Shown: positions 1 to 8,498 of the stretch, in pieces
Layout of the letters: each line of letters opens with the position of its first letter
Position numbering within the stretch: the stretch's first letter is position 1
DNA from: JBIOWF01 sp044868295
GTDB lineage: Bacteria > Actinomycetota > Actinomycetes > Streptosporangiales > Streptosporangiaceae
Direction: 5' to 3'
DNA length: 45,976 bases
Assembly (NCBI GenBank): GCA_044868295.1
Contig: JBIOWF010000059.1
Coordinates: 1 to 45,976, forward strand
The notes under the pieces: model-generated
What the model was told of the DNA's origin: nothing
Databases searched by the model: none
The model's input: only the letters and a program-made list of their open reading frames with translations
Made by a program: the position numbers and the translations under genes

Positions 1-2127
1 CACCATGATCTCCGGCTGCGACTCCGGAACCTCAAGGTACGCCTGGACAATCGCCCTCACCTGCATCTCGAACAGGCCGGGGATGACCAGCCCCAGACGC
101 ACGCCGCGCAGGCCCAGCATCGGGTTCTGCTCGTGCAGCCGCTTGACCGCCTCCAGCAGATCGCGGTCCTTGTCCGTCGCGTCGTCGCCCGCGAGCGCCA
201 CCCTGACCGAGAGCTCGGTGAAGTCGGGCAGGAACTCGTGCAGCGGCGGGTCGATCAGCCGGATGGTGACCGGCAGGCCGTCCATCTCGGTGAAGAGTCC
301 GAGGAAGTCGGCCTTCTGCAGCGGCTCCAGCGCGTCGAGGGCGGCCTGCCGCGCCCCGGGCGTCGAGGCGAGGATCAGGTCCTCGACGAGCTGACGCCGG
401 TCACCGAGGAACATGTGCTCGGTGCGGCACAGCCCGATGCCCTGGGCGCCGAAGCGCCGGGCGCGGGCCGCGTCCTCGGGCGCGTCGGCGTTGGCGCGCA
501 CGGCCAGCCGCCGCTTGGCGTCGGCGTGCTTCATGATCCGGTCCACCGCGTCGACGAGCTCGTCGTCGGTCCGGTTACCTTCGAAGTACTCGACCACGGG
601 CGAGGCGACGACCGGCACCTCACCCAGGTAGACGGCTCCGTTGCTGCCGTCGATGGAGATCACGTCGCCCTCGTTGACGACGACGCCCCCCGGCGCGGTG
701 AAGCACTTCCCGCGGACGTCGACCTCTAGCTCCTCGGCGCCGCAGACGCAGGTCTTGCCCATGCCGCGGGCGACCACCGCGGCGTGTGAGGTTTTGCCGC
801 CGCGTGAGGTGAGCACGCCCTGGGCGGCGATCATGCCGGAGAGGTCGTCCGGGTTGGTCTCCCGGCGGACGAGGATGACGGCCTCGCCGCGGCGCGCCAG
901 CTCGACGGCCCGCGCGGAGGTGAAGACGGCCTTGCCCACGGCGGCGCCCGGTGAGGCGTTCATCCCCTTCGTCAGGCGCGTGTTGTCGGAGGTGTCGGCG
1001 AAGCGGGGGAACATGAGCTGGGCGAGCTGGGCGCCGCTGACGCGGATGACGGCCTCGTCCATGTCGATCAGGCCCTCGTCGACGAGCTGGACGGCGATGC
1101 GGAACGCCGCCCCCGCCGTGCGCTTGCCGACCCGGGTCTGCAGCATCCACAGCTTGCCGCGCTCGATCGTGAACTCGATGTCGCACAGATCCCGGTAGTG
1201 GTTCTCCAGGGTGGCCATGATCGCCAGCAGCTCGCGGTGCGCGGCCGGGTCGATCCGCTCCAGGTCCTGGAGGGGGACGGTGTTGCGGATGCCCGCGACC
1301 ACGTCCTCTCCCTGGGCGTTCTGCAAGTAGTCGCCGTAGACGCCCTGGTGCCCGGAGCCGGGGTCGCGGGTGAACGCGACGCCGGTGCCGGAGTCCGGCC
1401 CGAGGTTGCCGAAGACCATGGAGCATATGTTGACCGCGGTGCCCAGGTCGGCGGGGATGCGCTCCTGACGGCGGTAGAGGATCGCGCGGGGTGCGTTCCA
1501 CGAGTCGAAGACGGCCTTGATCGCGAGATCCATCTGCTCCCGCGGGTCGGCCGGGAAGTCCCGGCCCTTCTCCGCCCGGACGATGCCCTTGTACGTCTCG
1601 ACGAGTCCCTGCAGGTCGGCCGCGTCGAGATCGGTGTCCTGCCGGTCGCCCTTCACGCCGTCGAGGGCCTCCTCGAACAGGTCGCCCTCGATGCCGAGCA
1701 CGGTCTTGCCGAACATCTGGATGAGGCGGCGGTAGGAGTCCCAGGCGAAGCGGTCGTTGCCCGCCTGCTTGGCGAGGCCGAGGACGGACCGGTCGTTGAG
1801 GCCGATGTTGAGGACGGTCTCCATCATGCCGGGCATGGAGAACTTGGCTCCGGACCGGACGCTGACCAGAAGCGGATCGTCTGGGTCGCCGAGGCGCTTG
1901 CCCATCCGCGCCTCCAGCTCGGACAGGTGTGCGGTTATCTCGTCGTCGAGCCCCTGCGGCATGCCGCCGCAACCGAGGTAGTGGCGGCACGCATCGGTCG
2001 TGATCGTGAAGCCGGGGGGTACGGGAAGACCAAGATTGGTCATTTCCGCGAGATTGGCCCCCTTACCGCCGAGCAGGTCCTTGAGGTCCTTGTTTCCTTC
2101 GGTGAAGTCGTAGACAAACTTGGGCAC
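1..2127 (-). CDS. ppdK: Pyruvate, phosphate dikinase (C-terminus cut by window edge)
   Basis: Interconverts pyruvate + ATP + Pi and PEP + AMP + PPi in the cytoplasm, linking gluconeogenesis and glycolysis. 709 codons are present; family members are about 880 aa, so the C-terminal end is outside the window. The N-terminal ATP-grasp domain carries SVRSGAKFSMPGMMETV. The swivelling phosphohistidine domain carries TSRGGKTSHAAVVARG with the phosphorylated His at about residue 448. The start of the PEP/pyruvate TIM barrel is seen (LCRTEHMF), but the catalytic Cys lies beyond the edge. The start is GTG at 2127, preceded by GAAGGAG about 5 nt upstream. No ATG fits this start. It is divergent from the cytochrome b gene, with two dre-like sites between them, which suggests control by amino-sugar status. 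Confidence 0.96.
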   Translation of the reverse strand, partial: MPKFVYDFTEGNKDLKDLLGGKGANLAEMTNLGLPVPPGFTITTDACRHYLGCGGMPQGLDDEITAHLSELEARMGKRLGDPDDPLLVSVRSGAKFSMPGMMETVLNIGLNDRSVLGLAKQAGNDRFAWDSYRRLIQMFGKTVLGIEGDLFEEALDGVKGDRQDTDLDAADLQGLVETYKGIVRAEKGRDFPADPREQMDLAIKAVFDSWNAPRAILYRRQERIPADLGTAVNICSMVFGNLGPDSGTGVAFTRDPGSGHQGVYGDYLQNAQGEDVVAGIRNTVPLQDLERIDPAAHRELLAIMATLENHYRDLCDIEFTIERGKLWMLQTRVGKRTAGAAFRIAVQLVDEGLIDMDEAVIRVSGAQLAQLMFPRFADTSDNTRLTKGMNASPGAAVGKAVFTSARAVELARRGEAVILVRRETNPDDLSGMIAAQGVLTSRGGKTSHAAVVARGMGKTCVCGAEELEVDVRGKCFTAPGGVVVNEGDVISIDGSNGAVYLGEVPVVASPVVEYFEGNRTDDELVDAVDRIMKHADAKRRLAVRANADAPEDAARARRFGAQGIGLCRTEHMFLGDRRQLVEDLILASTPGARQAALDALEPLQKADFLGLFTEMDGLPVTIRLIDPPLHEFLPDFTELSVRVALAGDDATDKDRDLLEAVKRLHEQNPMLGLRGVRLGLVIPGLFEMQVRAIVQAYLEVPESQPEIMV

Positions 2128-2311
2128 TTGAGCTCCTTCGGCGACTTCATTAACGCACGGATCCACCCCGCAATCGCGACTCTATACAGGAAGAACGGCA
2201 TCAATCATCACCCCTGGCCCGATAGGGCGTTTACCCAGCTAGACCGGCATAGTGAGGTCTAATCCACTCCCCTTCCGAGTAAAGACCTTCTAAGGTCGCG
2301 AAGACTCAAGG

Positions 2312-2388
2312 ACTGGTATAAACCAATTGTCTCAGCATTCAAGAGCGTTCATCGTAAGTTACGATCTCGTTAATTGGTTTAGACCATT
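2312..2388. promoter_or_regulatory. Two DasR-type operator (dre-like) sites in a divergent intergenic region
   Basis: The region 2128-2471 between ppdK and cytochrome b holds no gene. It contains ACTGGTATAAACCAAT (2312-2327) and ATTGGTTTAGACCATT (2373-2388). Each matches the published Streptomyces dre consensus ACTGGTCTAGACCACT at 13 of 16 positions by my count. The two sites form a 14-bp inverted pair (2315-2328 and 2372-2385, one mismatch). A weaker third match (11 of 16) is at 2253-2268. A separate perfect 6-2-6 inverted repeat (GACCTT/AAGGTC) lies at 2284-2297. The match is seen directly. That a GntR/HutC-family regulator such as DasR binds here is inference. Confidence 0.6.
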
Positions 2389-2471
2389 TGTCCTTTTTGC
2401 ACCCCCCGCGGCGGTCCACCCCGAGTTCCCCGTACACAATCGAAGAGAAGGGCGCGATCTCAGGAGGCGTC

Positions 2472-3788
2472 ATGGGGGGACCGGGTCTGGGGGGGCGTTC
2501 GGGAAGGGCCGCGTCGAAGGCGGCGGCCGATCTGATGGGGTTCATGAACGACCGCGTAGGGTTCGCCAGGACGCTGGCACCGCGGCTGCGCCGGCTCCAC
2601 CCGAGCCACTGGTCGTTCCTCCTGGGCGAGATCGCCCTCTACTCGTTCCTCCTGCTCGTGATCACCGGGACGTTCCTCACGTTCTTCTACGAGCCGGTCA
2701 GGCCGTACGACTCGGTGCTGCGGATCACCTTCGACGTCAAGGGCGGCATGCTGATCCGCCAACTGCACCACTGGTCGGCGACCGTGTTCGTGTTCGCCAT
2801 CGTCGCCCACCTGATCCGGGTGTTCTTCACCGGCGCCTTCCGCAAACCGCGCGAGCTGACCTGGATGATCGGCGTCCTGCTGCTGGCGTTCGCGCTGGCG
2901 GAGTCGTTCTTCGGCTACTCGCTGACCGGCGACCTGCTGGCCGGCACGGGGCTGCGGATCATGCACAGCCTGCGGCTGTCCATCCCCGTCGCGGGCAGCT
3001 ACGTGGCGGAGCTGACGTTCGGCTCGGGATTTCCCGGCCGGAACGCTCTGCCGCGCCTGTTCGTCGCCCACGTGCTGCTGGTCCCGGGCCTGCTGGCGGC
3101 GCTGATCCCGATTCACGCGCTGATCCTGACGTGGCGCCAGAGGCACACGCAGCGGCGCCGCGGGCTGGAGATGCGGCGCGAGGCGAGCGCCCGCAACAGG
3201 ATCATCGGCGGGCCGTTCTTCCCGCTGCTGGCGATCAAGAACACGGCGACCGTGATGTTCACCTTCGGCGCGATCTCACTGCTCGCGACCGTCTCCAAAG
3301 TCAATCCGATCTGGTTGCGCGGCCCCTATTCACCGGCTCGGGAGACCGTCGACGCCCAGCCGTTCTGGTACTTCGGCGTGCTCGACGGGGCCCTGCGGCT
3401 CACACCCGGGTGGGAAACGGTCATGATGGGGCACACGTTCAGTGTCGGCCTGTGGATCCCGCCGCTGATCCTGCTGTCCTTCTTCGGGGTGCTCCTCGTC
3501 TATCCCTTCCTCGAGCGCCGGTTCACCGGCGACCGCGAATGGCACCATCTGCTGGACCGGCCTCGCGACGTGCCCGGCAGGACCGCGCTCGGCGTCGCCG
3601 TGCTGGTGTTCTTCGGCGTCCTGTGGGCGGCCACCGGCATCCGCTATCTCGGGGATCCCGTGCTGGGGACCTGGCTGATGCGGGCCGCCCTCCTCGCGCT
3701 CCCCGTCCTGGCCTACGCCGTCACCCGCACTATCTGCCGCCGCGCCCGGTGGGGCGCGGCCCGATCTCGCGCGAGCCGTACGGTATAA
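2472..3788 (+). CDS. Orphan cytochrome b (QcrB-like) membrane protein
   Basis: 438-aa cytochrome b-type integral membrane protein, shorter than actinobacterial QcrB (about 540 aa). The start is ATG 2472 because AGGAGG sits just upstream (2462-2467); an in-frame start at 2388 would fall inside the second dre-like site. Four haem-ligand His residues are present in two pairs: H99/H113 (QLHHWSATVFVFAIVAH) and H200/H215 (RLFVAHVLLVPG, then PIHALIL). Roughly eight hydrophobic segments are present. The Qo-site motif reads QPFWY (residues 296-300) where QcrB proteins have PDWY or PEWY, so the acidic residue is replaced by Phe. No qcrA or qcrC lies nearby. It is therefore probably a paralogue of the bc1 subunit used in another electron-transfer complex, not respiratory QcrB itself. 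Confidence 0.85.
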   Translation: MGGPGLGGRSGRAASKAAADLMGFMNDRVGFARTLAPRLRRLHPSHWSFLLGEIALYSFLLLVITGTFLTFFYEPVRPYDSVLRITFDVKGGMLIRQLHHWSATVFVFAIVAHLIRVFFTGAFRKPRELTWMIGVLLLAFALAESFFGYSLTGDLLAGTGLRIMHSLRLSIPVAGSYVAELTFGSGFPGRNALPRLFVAHVLLVPGLLAALIPIHALILTWRQRHTQRRRGLEMRREASARNRIIGGPFFPLLAIKNTATVMFTFGAISLLATVSKVNPIWLRGPYSPARETVDAQPFWYFGVLDGALRLTPGWETVMMGHTFSVGLWIPPLILLSFFGVLLVYPFLERRFTGDREWHHLLDRPRDVPGRTALGVAVLVFFGVLWAATGIRYLGDPVLGTWLMRAALLALPVLAYAVTRTICRRARWGAARSRASRTV

Positions 3789-3832
3789 ATCTTGTAACCC
3801 TCCGATAACAGTCGACTACGGAGGGCACGCGA

Positions 3833-5317
3833 ATGTCGCGAAGGCTGTGGCACGTCGCCATGTCGGGGATCGTGCTGCTCGGCGCCGTGGGGCTGATCGC
3901 GGGCGCGTGCGAACCGTTCGGCACCATGAACGTAGAGGTCGCCACCGACAGCGGGCCGGTGGCCTGGGGCCCCTGCGACCAGGTCGCGACGTCCACCGGA
4001 TTCGAGTGCGCCACGATGCGGGTGCCGCTCGACTACGAGGAGCCCGACGGCGACACCATCGGCATCTCGCTGATCCGCCTCCCGGCCAAGGACCAGAAAC
4101 GGCGGATCGGCTCACTCGTGTTCAACTTCGGCGGTCCCGGCGGCTCGGGGGTGGACACGCTCCTGAACGCCGCGCCCGCGTTCGCGGCCCTCGGGCAGCG
4201 CTACGACCTGGTCAGCTTCGACCCGCGCGGCGTGGAGCGCAGCAGCGGGGTCAGGTGCCTGGATGACAAGGCCATGGACGAATACCTCGCCGCGGAGCCC
4301 AGCGAGGACGTCGCGGAGGAGACGCGGCTCGTCACCGGGTTCGCCAAAGCCTGCGAGCAGAACTCGGGCAAGATCCTTCCCTACATCGCCACCGTGGACG
4401 CGGCGCGCGACATGGAGATGCTGCGCGACGTCCTCGGCGACCCGTGGCTCAACTACTTCGGCTTCTCCTACGGGACCCATCTGGGCGCGGTCTACGCCAC
4501 GCTCTACCCCGAACTGGTGGGCCGGATGGTGCTCGACTCCGCCCTGGATCCCTCCGTGAGCCTGCTCGAAACGGCGCGAACCCAGGTGATCGGCTTCCAG
4601 CGGGCGTTCGAGAACTACCTGAACGCCTGCGTGGAACAGCGCCGCGGCTGCCCCCTGGGCAAGAACGTCGAGTCCGCGAACAGGGCCGTGACGGACCTGC
4701 TCGTCGATCTGCGGCACAAGCCCCTGCCGGTCAACGGCCGGAGCCTGACGGAGAACCTGGCGCGCTCCGGGATCGTGGAGGCGCTCTACAGCGAGCAGAC
4801 CTGGCCGCTGCTCACCGACGCGCTGAAGGACGGCCTGCACGGCGACGCGAGCGGCCTGCTCAATCTCGCCGACCAGTACGGCGGGCGGGAGCCGGACGGC
4901 AGCTACTCCACCCTCCAGTCGTCCCTGAACGCCATCGTCTGCGCGGACAACGCCGAACGGCCGACCGTCGCCCAGGCCGTGGCGACCGCGCACGAGCTGT
5001 CGAAGAAGTCCCCCGTTTTCAGCGCGAACGCGATCAGCTCGGGGATCTGCAGCGTCTGGCCCGTGCCCGGGAACGACGAAAGCAAGCACGTCGACGCCAC
5101 CGGGTCCAAGCCGATCGTGGTGGTCGGCGTGACCCACGACCCGGCGACGCCGTACCAGTGGGCGCCCAGACTCGCCAGGCAGCTGCGCACCGGGGTCCTG
5201 CTCACCCTCGCGGGCGAGGGCCACGGAGCGTACGGCCAGAGCCCCTGCATCGACACGGCGGTCAACGCCTACCTGCTCGGCGGCAAGGTCCCGCCGAACC
5301 GCCTGCGTTGCACCTGA
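3833..5317 (+). CDS. Secreted TAP-like alpha/beta hydrolase (tripeptidyl aminopeptidase family, S33)
   Basis: 494-aa exported serine hydrolase of the Streptomyces tripeptidyl aminopeptidase/SlpD-E type, expected to trim N-terminal peptides outside the cell. The N-terminus is a signal peptide ending in a lipobox-like LIAGAC (Cys26; the -3 Ala is not ideal), so it may be a lipoprotein. An oxyanion-hole segment FNFGGPGGSG is at about 98-107. The nucleophile elbow GFSYG puts Ser212 in the active site. A C-terminal TAP-like domain supplies Asp436 (THDPATP) and His464 (GEGHGAYG). GGAGGG at 3820-3825 supports the ATG at 3833. It lies 44 bp after the cytochrome b gene on the same strand and converges with zur after a 12-bp gap. 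The exact substrate is unknown. Confidence 0.88.
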   Translation: MSRRLWHVAMSGIVLLGAVGLIAGACEPFGTMNVEVATDSGPVAWGPCDQVATSTGFECATMRVPLDYEEPDGDTIGISLIRLPAKDQKRRIGSLVFNFGGPGGSGVDTLLNAAPAFAALGQRYDLVSFDPRGVERSSGVRCLDDKAMDEYLAAEPSEDVAEETRLVTGFAKACEQNSGKILPYIATVDAARDMEMLRDVLGDPWLNYFGFSYGTHLGAVYATLYPELVGRMVLDSALDPSVSLLETARTQVIGFQRAFENYLNACVEQRRGCPLGKNVESANRAVTDLLVDLRHKPLPVNGRSLTENLARSGIVEALYSEQTWPLLTDALKDGLHGDASGLLNLADQYGGREPDGSYSTLQSSLNAIVCADNAERPTVAQAVATAHELSKKSPVFSANAISSGICSVWPVPGNDESKHVDATGSKPIVVVGVTHDPATPYQWAPRLARQLRTGVLLTLAGEGHGAYGQSPCIDTAVNAYLLGGKVPPNRLRCT

Positions 5318-5329
5318 CCCCGATGGGGC

Positions 5330-5713
5330 TCAGCGGGCGGCGGCCGCGCAGGACGAGCAGGTGCCGAAGACCTCGACGGTGTGGGTGACGTCGATGAAGC
5401 CGTGCTCGGCCCCGACGGCCTCGGCCCACCGCTCGACATCGGGGCCCGCGACCTCGACCGTGCGCCCGCAGCGGCGGCACACGAGATGGTGGTGGTGCAC
5501 GTCGCTCTCGCAGGCCCGGTAGACCGACTCACCGTCGTCCGTGCGGAGAGTGTCGACGCGGCCGTCGTCCGAGAGCGCCTGGAGCGCCCGGTAGACAGTG
5601 GTCAGACCGATCTTGGCACCCTCCGCCCGCATCTCGGTGAAAATGTCCTGCGCGCTCCTGAATCCCTCGCTCTGGCGGAGGATGTCGTGGACAGCGTCGC
5701 GGCTCTTGCTCAT
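5330..5713 (-). CDS. zur: Zinc uptake regulator Zur (Fur family)
   Basis: 127-aa Fur-family repressor that binds Zn(II) and shuts off zinc import. The N-terminal winged helix includes the recognition-helix segment GLTTVYRALQAL (36-47). The C-terminal dimerisation domain has a His-rich stretch (HHHH 73-76) and two CxxC pairs (C79/C82 and C119/C122) for structural zinc. It is the last gene of znuA-znuC-znuB-zur, and its ATG overlaps the znuB stop codon (ATGA). The operon placement and the Zur box ahead of znuA make Zur far more likely than Fur, Nur or CatR. It is slightly shorter at the N-terminus than Streptomyces Zur. Autoregulation through the operon promoter is inferred. Confidence 0.93.
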   Translation of the reverse strand: MSKSRDAVHDILRQSEGFRSAQDIFTEMRAEGAKIGLTTVYRALQALSDDGRVDTLRTDDGESVYRACESDVHHHHLVCRRCGRTVEVAGPDVERWAEAVGAEHGFIDVTHTVEVFGTCSSCAAAAR

Positions 5714-6543
5714 GGTGTCGACTCCCCGGTACGGCTTCGCCGTATGAATCTACCGATCCCAAGGGCCAGCACGAACCCGCAGAGGGCGAGCAACACGATC
5801 GCCGCCCCCGGCGGGACGTCGACGTAGAAGGCCGAGGTCAGTCCGCCGACCGTGGCGACCACGCCGAGTGACATGGCGAGCGCCATCGTCGCGCGGAAGC
5901 TGCGGGTGATCTGCTGACTGGTCGCCACGGGGACCACCATCAGGGCGCTCACCAGGAGAAGGCCCACCACCCGCATGGCGATGACCACCGTGAGCGCGGC
6001 CGTGATCGCGATCAGGAGGCTGAGGAAGCGGACCGGCAGGCCGCTGGCCCTGGCGACCTCCTCGTCCTGGCAGAGCACGAACAGCTCACGGCCGAAGACG
6101 GCGACCACGCCGAGCACGGCCACCGCCAGGGCCGCGATCACCCAGATGTCCTTCGTGTCGACGCTGCTGATCGAGCCGAACAGGTAGGACGTCAGCGTGG
6201 CGTTGCTCTGGCCGGGCGCGAGGTAGATGAGGAGCACGCCGCCCGCGATGCCGCCGTAGAACAGCAGCGCGAGGGCCACATCGCCGCTGGTCCGGCCGCG
6301 CGCCCGCACCATCTCGATCGCGACGGCGCCGAGAATGGCCACGACGACCGCGGTCAGCACCGGCGCGGTGCCGGTGAGGAAGCCGAGCGCCACCCCCGTC
6401 AGCGCCACGTGCCCGATGCCGTCACCCAGCAGCGCGAGGCGACGCTGGACGATGAACGTGCCGACGGCGGGCGCGGCCAGCCCGACGAGCACGGCGGCGA
6501 CGAGCGCCAGCCGCATGAAGTCGTAGTGCAGAAGATCGATCAC
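5710..6543 (-). CDS. znuB: Zinc ABC transporter permease ZnuB
   Basis: 277-aa integral membrane permease of the metal-type ABC-3 family, with about eight or nine hydrophobic helices, for example LVAAVLVGLAAPAVGTFIVQ near the N-terminus. The family loop LLGDGIGHVALTGVALGF follows. It forms the channel through which ZnuA-delivered zinc passes, driven by ZnuC. The start is GTG at 6543, overlapping the znuC stop as GTGA. The 3' end overlaps zur by 4 nt, so all three are probably translationally coupled. Manganese as substrate is possible for this family, but Zur and the Zur box favour zinc. Confidence 0.93.
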   Translation of the reverse strand: MIDLLHYDFMRLALVAAVLVGLAAPAVGTFIVQRRLALLGDGIGHVALTGVALGFLTGTAPVLTAVVVAILGAVAIEMVRARGRTSGDVALALLFYGGIAGGVLLIYLAPGQSNATLTSYLFGSISSVDTKDIWVIAALAVAVLGVVAVFGRELFVLCQDEEVARASGLPVRFLSLLIAITAALTVVIAMRVVGLLLVSALMVVPVATSQQITRSFRATMALAMSLGVVATVGGLTSAFYVDVPPGAAIVLLALCGFVLALGIGRFIRRSRTGESTP

Positions 6544-7409
6544 GCTTCCTCCGCCTCGGACGGCTCGCTGATCTTGCTTCGGGTGCCGATGACGTCCGGC
6601 CAGCCGCTCAGCGGCCCGCCGCGCCCCTCGTCGGCGTGCGGGTGGACGTGATCGTGGCCGGGCAGCGCGTGGGCGCCCACCGCCTCGGGCGGCGAGCCGT
6701 CGTGCACGACGCGGCCGTCGCGCAGGACGATCGCACGGGTGATCAGCGGCTGGAGCGGGCCGAGCTCGTGGACCACCAGCAGAACGGTCTTGCCGTCACC
6801 GATCAGCGCCGCCAGGGTGCCGGCGAGCAGGCGCTGGCTCTCGGCGTCGACTCCCGCGGTCGGCTCGTCCATGACGAAGATCTCCGGTTCGCCGGCGAGC
6901 GCGCGGGCGATCAGCACCCGCTGCTGCTGGCCGCCGGACAGGGCGTGTACGGGATCACCCGCCCGATCGGCGAGGCCCACCGCGTCCAGCGCCCTCGCGA
7001 CGGCCGCCCTGTCGGCGGCGCTGGTGGGGCGCCAGCGGCTCTGCCGGGAGATCCGCCCCGACGACACCACCTCTCGGACAGTGGCGGGCACCCCGCCGCC
7101 GACCGAGAGCCGCTGCGGCACGTAGCCGACCCGCCACCACTCGCGGAACCGCGACGGCGCCTTGCCGTACAACTCGGTGGAGCCGCCGGAGAGCGGCGTC
7201 AGGCCGAGCAGGGCGCGGATGAGGGTCGACTTGCCCGACCCGTTCGCGCCGAGCACGGCCACGACCTCCCCCTGCTCGATGGAGAGGTCGATGCCGCGCA
7301 GGATGAGCCGGCCGTCCAGAGTGACCTGGCCGCCGCTCATCCTGAACGCGACATCCACCGGTCGCGGAAGCCTCCCCGGAAGGGTCTGCGGCGCTCGTTG
7401 CTTGCTCAT
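6540..7409 (-). CDS. znuC: Zinc ABC transporter ATP-binding protein ZnuC
   Basis: 289-aa ABC ATPase. Walker A is GANGSGKST, the signature is LSGGQQQR, Walker B is IFVMDEPTAGVD, and the switch His lies in VVHELG. It energises ZnuB. The start at ATG 7409 follows GAGGAAC. The much longer in-frame reading to 8564 is antisense-type extension through znuA and is not real. The C-terminal tail is His-rich (HALPGHDHVHPHADEG), plausibly metal-binding and typical of zinc-linked proteins. The 137-bp gap to znuA is filled by a tandem repeat whose last copy supplies the ribosome binding site. Confidence 0.93.
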   Translation of the reverse strand: MSKQRAPQTLPGRLPRPVDVAFRMSGGQVTLDGRLILRGIDLSIEQGEVVAVLGANGSGKSTLIRALLGLTPLSGGSTELYGKAPSRFREWWRVGYVPQRLSVGGGVPATVREVVSSGRISRQSRWRPTSAADRAAVARALDAVGLADRAGDPVHALSGGQQQRVLIARALAGEPEIFVMDEPTAGVDAESQRLLAGTLAALIGDGKTVLLVVHELGPLQPLITRAIVLRDGRVVHDGSPPEAVGAHALPGHDHVHPHADEGRGGPLSGWPDVIGTRSKISEPSEAEEA

Positions 7410-7410
7410 C

Positions 7411-7490
7411 GTTCCTCGCTCGTGGGCTTCGTCGCTCGTGGGCTTCGTCGCTCGTGGAGTTCCTCGCTCGTGGAGTTCCTCGCTCGTGGA
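7411..7490 (-). repeat. Five 16-bp tandem repeats between znuA and znuC
   Basis: Five contiguous 16-bp units at 7411-7426, 7427-7442, 7443-7458, 7459-7474 and 7475-7490. In plus-strand sense they vary between GTTCCTCGCTCGTGGA and CTTCGTCGCTCGTGGG. Read on the transcribed strand they give repeated ACGAGCGAGGAAC blocks, so each copy of the GAGGAAC type carries a Shine-Dalgarno-like GAGGA. The copy next to the znuC ATG is the apparent ribosome binding site. A partial relative (CGCTCGCTCGTGGCTCG) lies just upstream near 7512-7528. The unit is not a multiple of three, so the repeat is non-coding. Confidence 0.85.
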
Positions 7491-7546
7491 GTCGAGGACC
7501 CCGTGATCGCCGCTCGCTCGTGGCTCGCCCCGCGTGGCGGGTGCCG

Positions 7547-8491
7547 TCAGGTGCAGCCCAGCGCGGTCCGAAGTGCTTCGAGGTTCTGGCGCGCCGCGGA
7601 CAGGTAGTCCCCGGTCGCGGGCCGGCTCTCGATCGGGTTGAGCACAGCCGTCTTCGCGCCGACCTCCTTGGCGAGGACCTCGGCGACCTTCGGGCTGACG
7701 AGCTCCTCGGTGAAAATGGTAGTCACATTCTTCTGTTTGGCGACATCCGCCACCTCGGCGAGACGGGCGGGAGAGGGCTCGGAATCCGGATCGATGCCAC
7801 TGATCCCGACCTGCTCCAGCTTGTAGCGGTCCGCCAGGTAGCCGAAGGCGGCGTGGCTGGTCACGATCGCGCGGGCGGTGCACGTCGCGAGCCCCTGCTG
7901 GTACTCCTTGTCCAGCATGGTCAGCTCGGCGGCGGCCTTGGCGGCGCGGTCCCGGTAGGCGGCGGCGTGGGCCGGATCGGCCGTGGCGAGCCGCGCGCCG
8001 AGATCGGTGGCGATGGTGGCCAGGCGGCTGGGGTCGAGCCAGATGTGCGGGTCGTAGCCGACGCCGGAATGCTCCCCGCCGTCGCCCGTCTCGCCCTCGT
8101 GCTCGTCCGCCGTGGCCGGGAGGGTCTTCACCACGGAAGCGGCGTCGAAGGACCTGTCGGGGGCGTGCGCGGCCACCGCCTCGTCCACCGCGGGCTGCAC
8201 GCCCTTGATGTAGACGACCAGGTTCGACTCCTGGATGTCCGCGACCTGGCGGGCGGTGAGCTCCAGGTCGTGCGGCTCGACGCCCGGCTTGGTCAGCCCG
8301 GCGACCGTCACATCGGCGCCACCCACCTGCTGGGAGAGCCACTGCAGGGGATAGAAGGCGGCCATCACCGCCGGCTTGTCCCCCGTGCCGGAGGTGCCGG
8401 AGGCGGCGGCGCCACAGGAGGTGGTCGCGGCGAGCGCCGTACCGGCCACCAGGCCGGCCAGGGTGCGCATTTGGAACTTCACGGGCATCAC
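7547..8491 (-). CDS. znuA: Zinc-binding lipoprotein ZnuA (ABC transporter solute-binding protein)
   Basis: 314-aa cluster A-I (TroA-like) metal-binding protein, anchored outside the membrane through a lipobox ending in TTSC (Cys26). Metal ligands are visible: His74 (VEPHDLEL), His149 (YDPHIWLDP), His213 (TSHAAFGY) and an acidic ligand in FTEEL (about 262). The His/acid-rich loop that marks zinc-specific members is present but short (EHEGETGDGGEHSG, about 130-143). The start is GTG 8491 or ATG 8488. No Shine-Dalgarno precedes either, and the -10 element ends only 7 nt before 8491, so the mRNA looks leaderless. It is the first gene of the operon and is repressed by Zur. Confidence 0.94.
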   Translation of the reverse strand: MMPVKFQMRTLAGLVAGTALAATTSCGAAASGTSGTGDKPAVMAAFYPLQWLSQQVGGADVTVAGLTKPGVEPHDLELTARQVADIQESNLVVYIKGVQPAVDEAVAAHAPDRSFDAASVVKTLPATADEHEGETGDGGEHSGVGYDPHIWLDPSRLATIATDLGARLATADPAHAAAYRDRAAKAAAELTMLDKEYQQGLATCTARAIVTSHAAFGYLADRYKLEQVGISGIDPDSEPSPARLAEVADVAKQKNVTTIFTEELVSPKVAEVLAKEVGAKTAVLNPIESRPATGDYLSAARQNLEALRTALGCT

Positions 8492-8498
8492 AGTGGCA

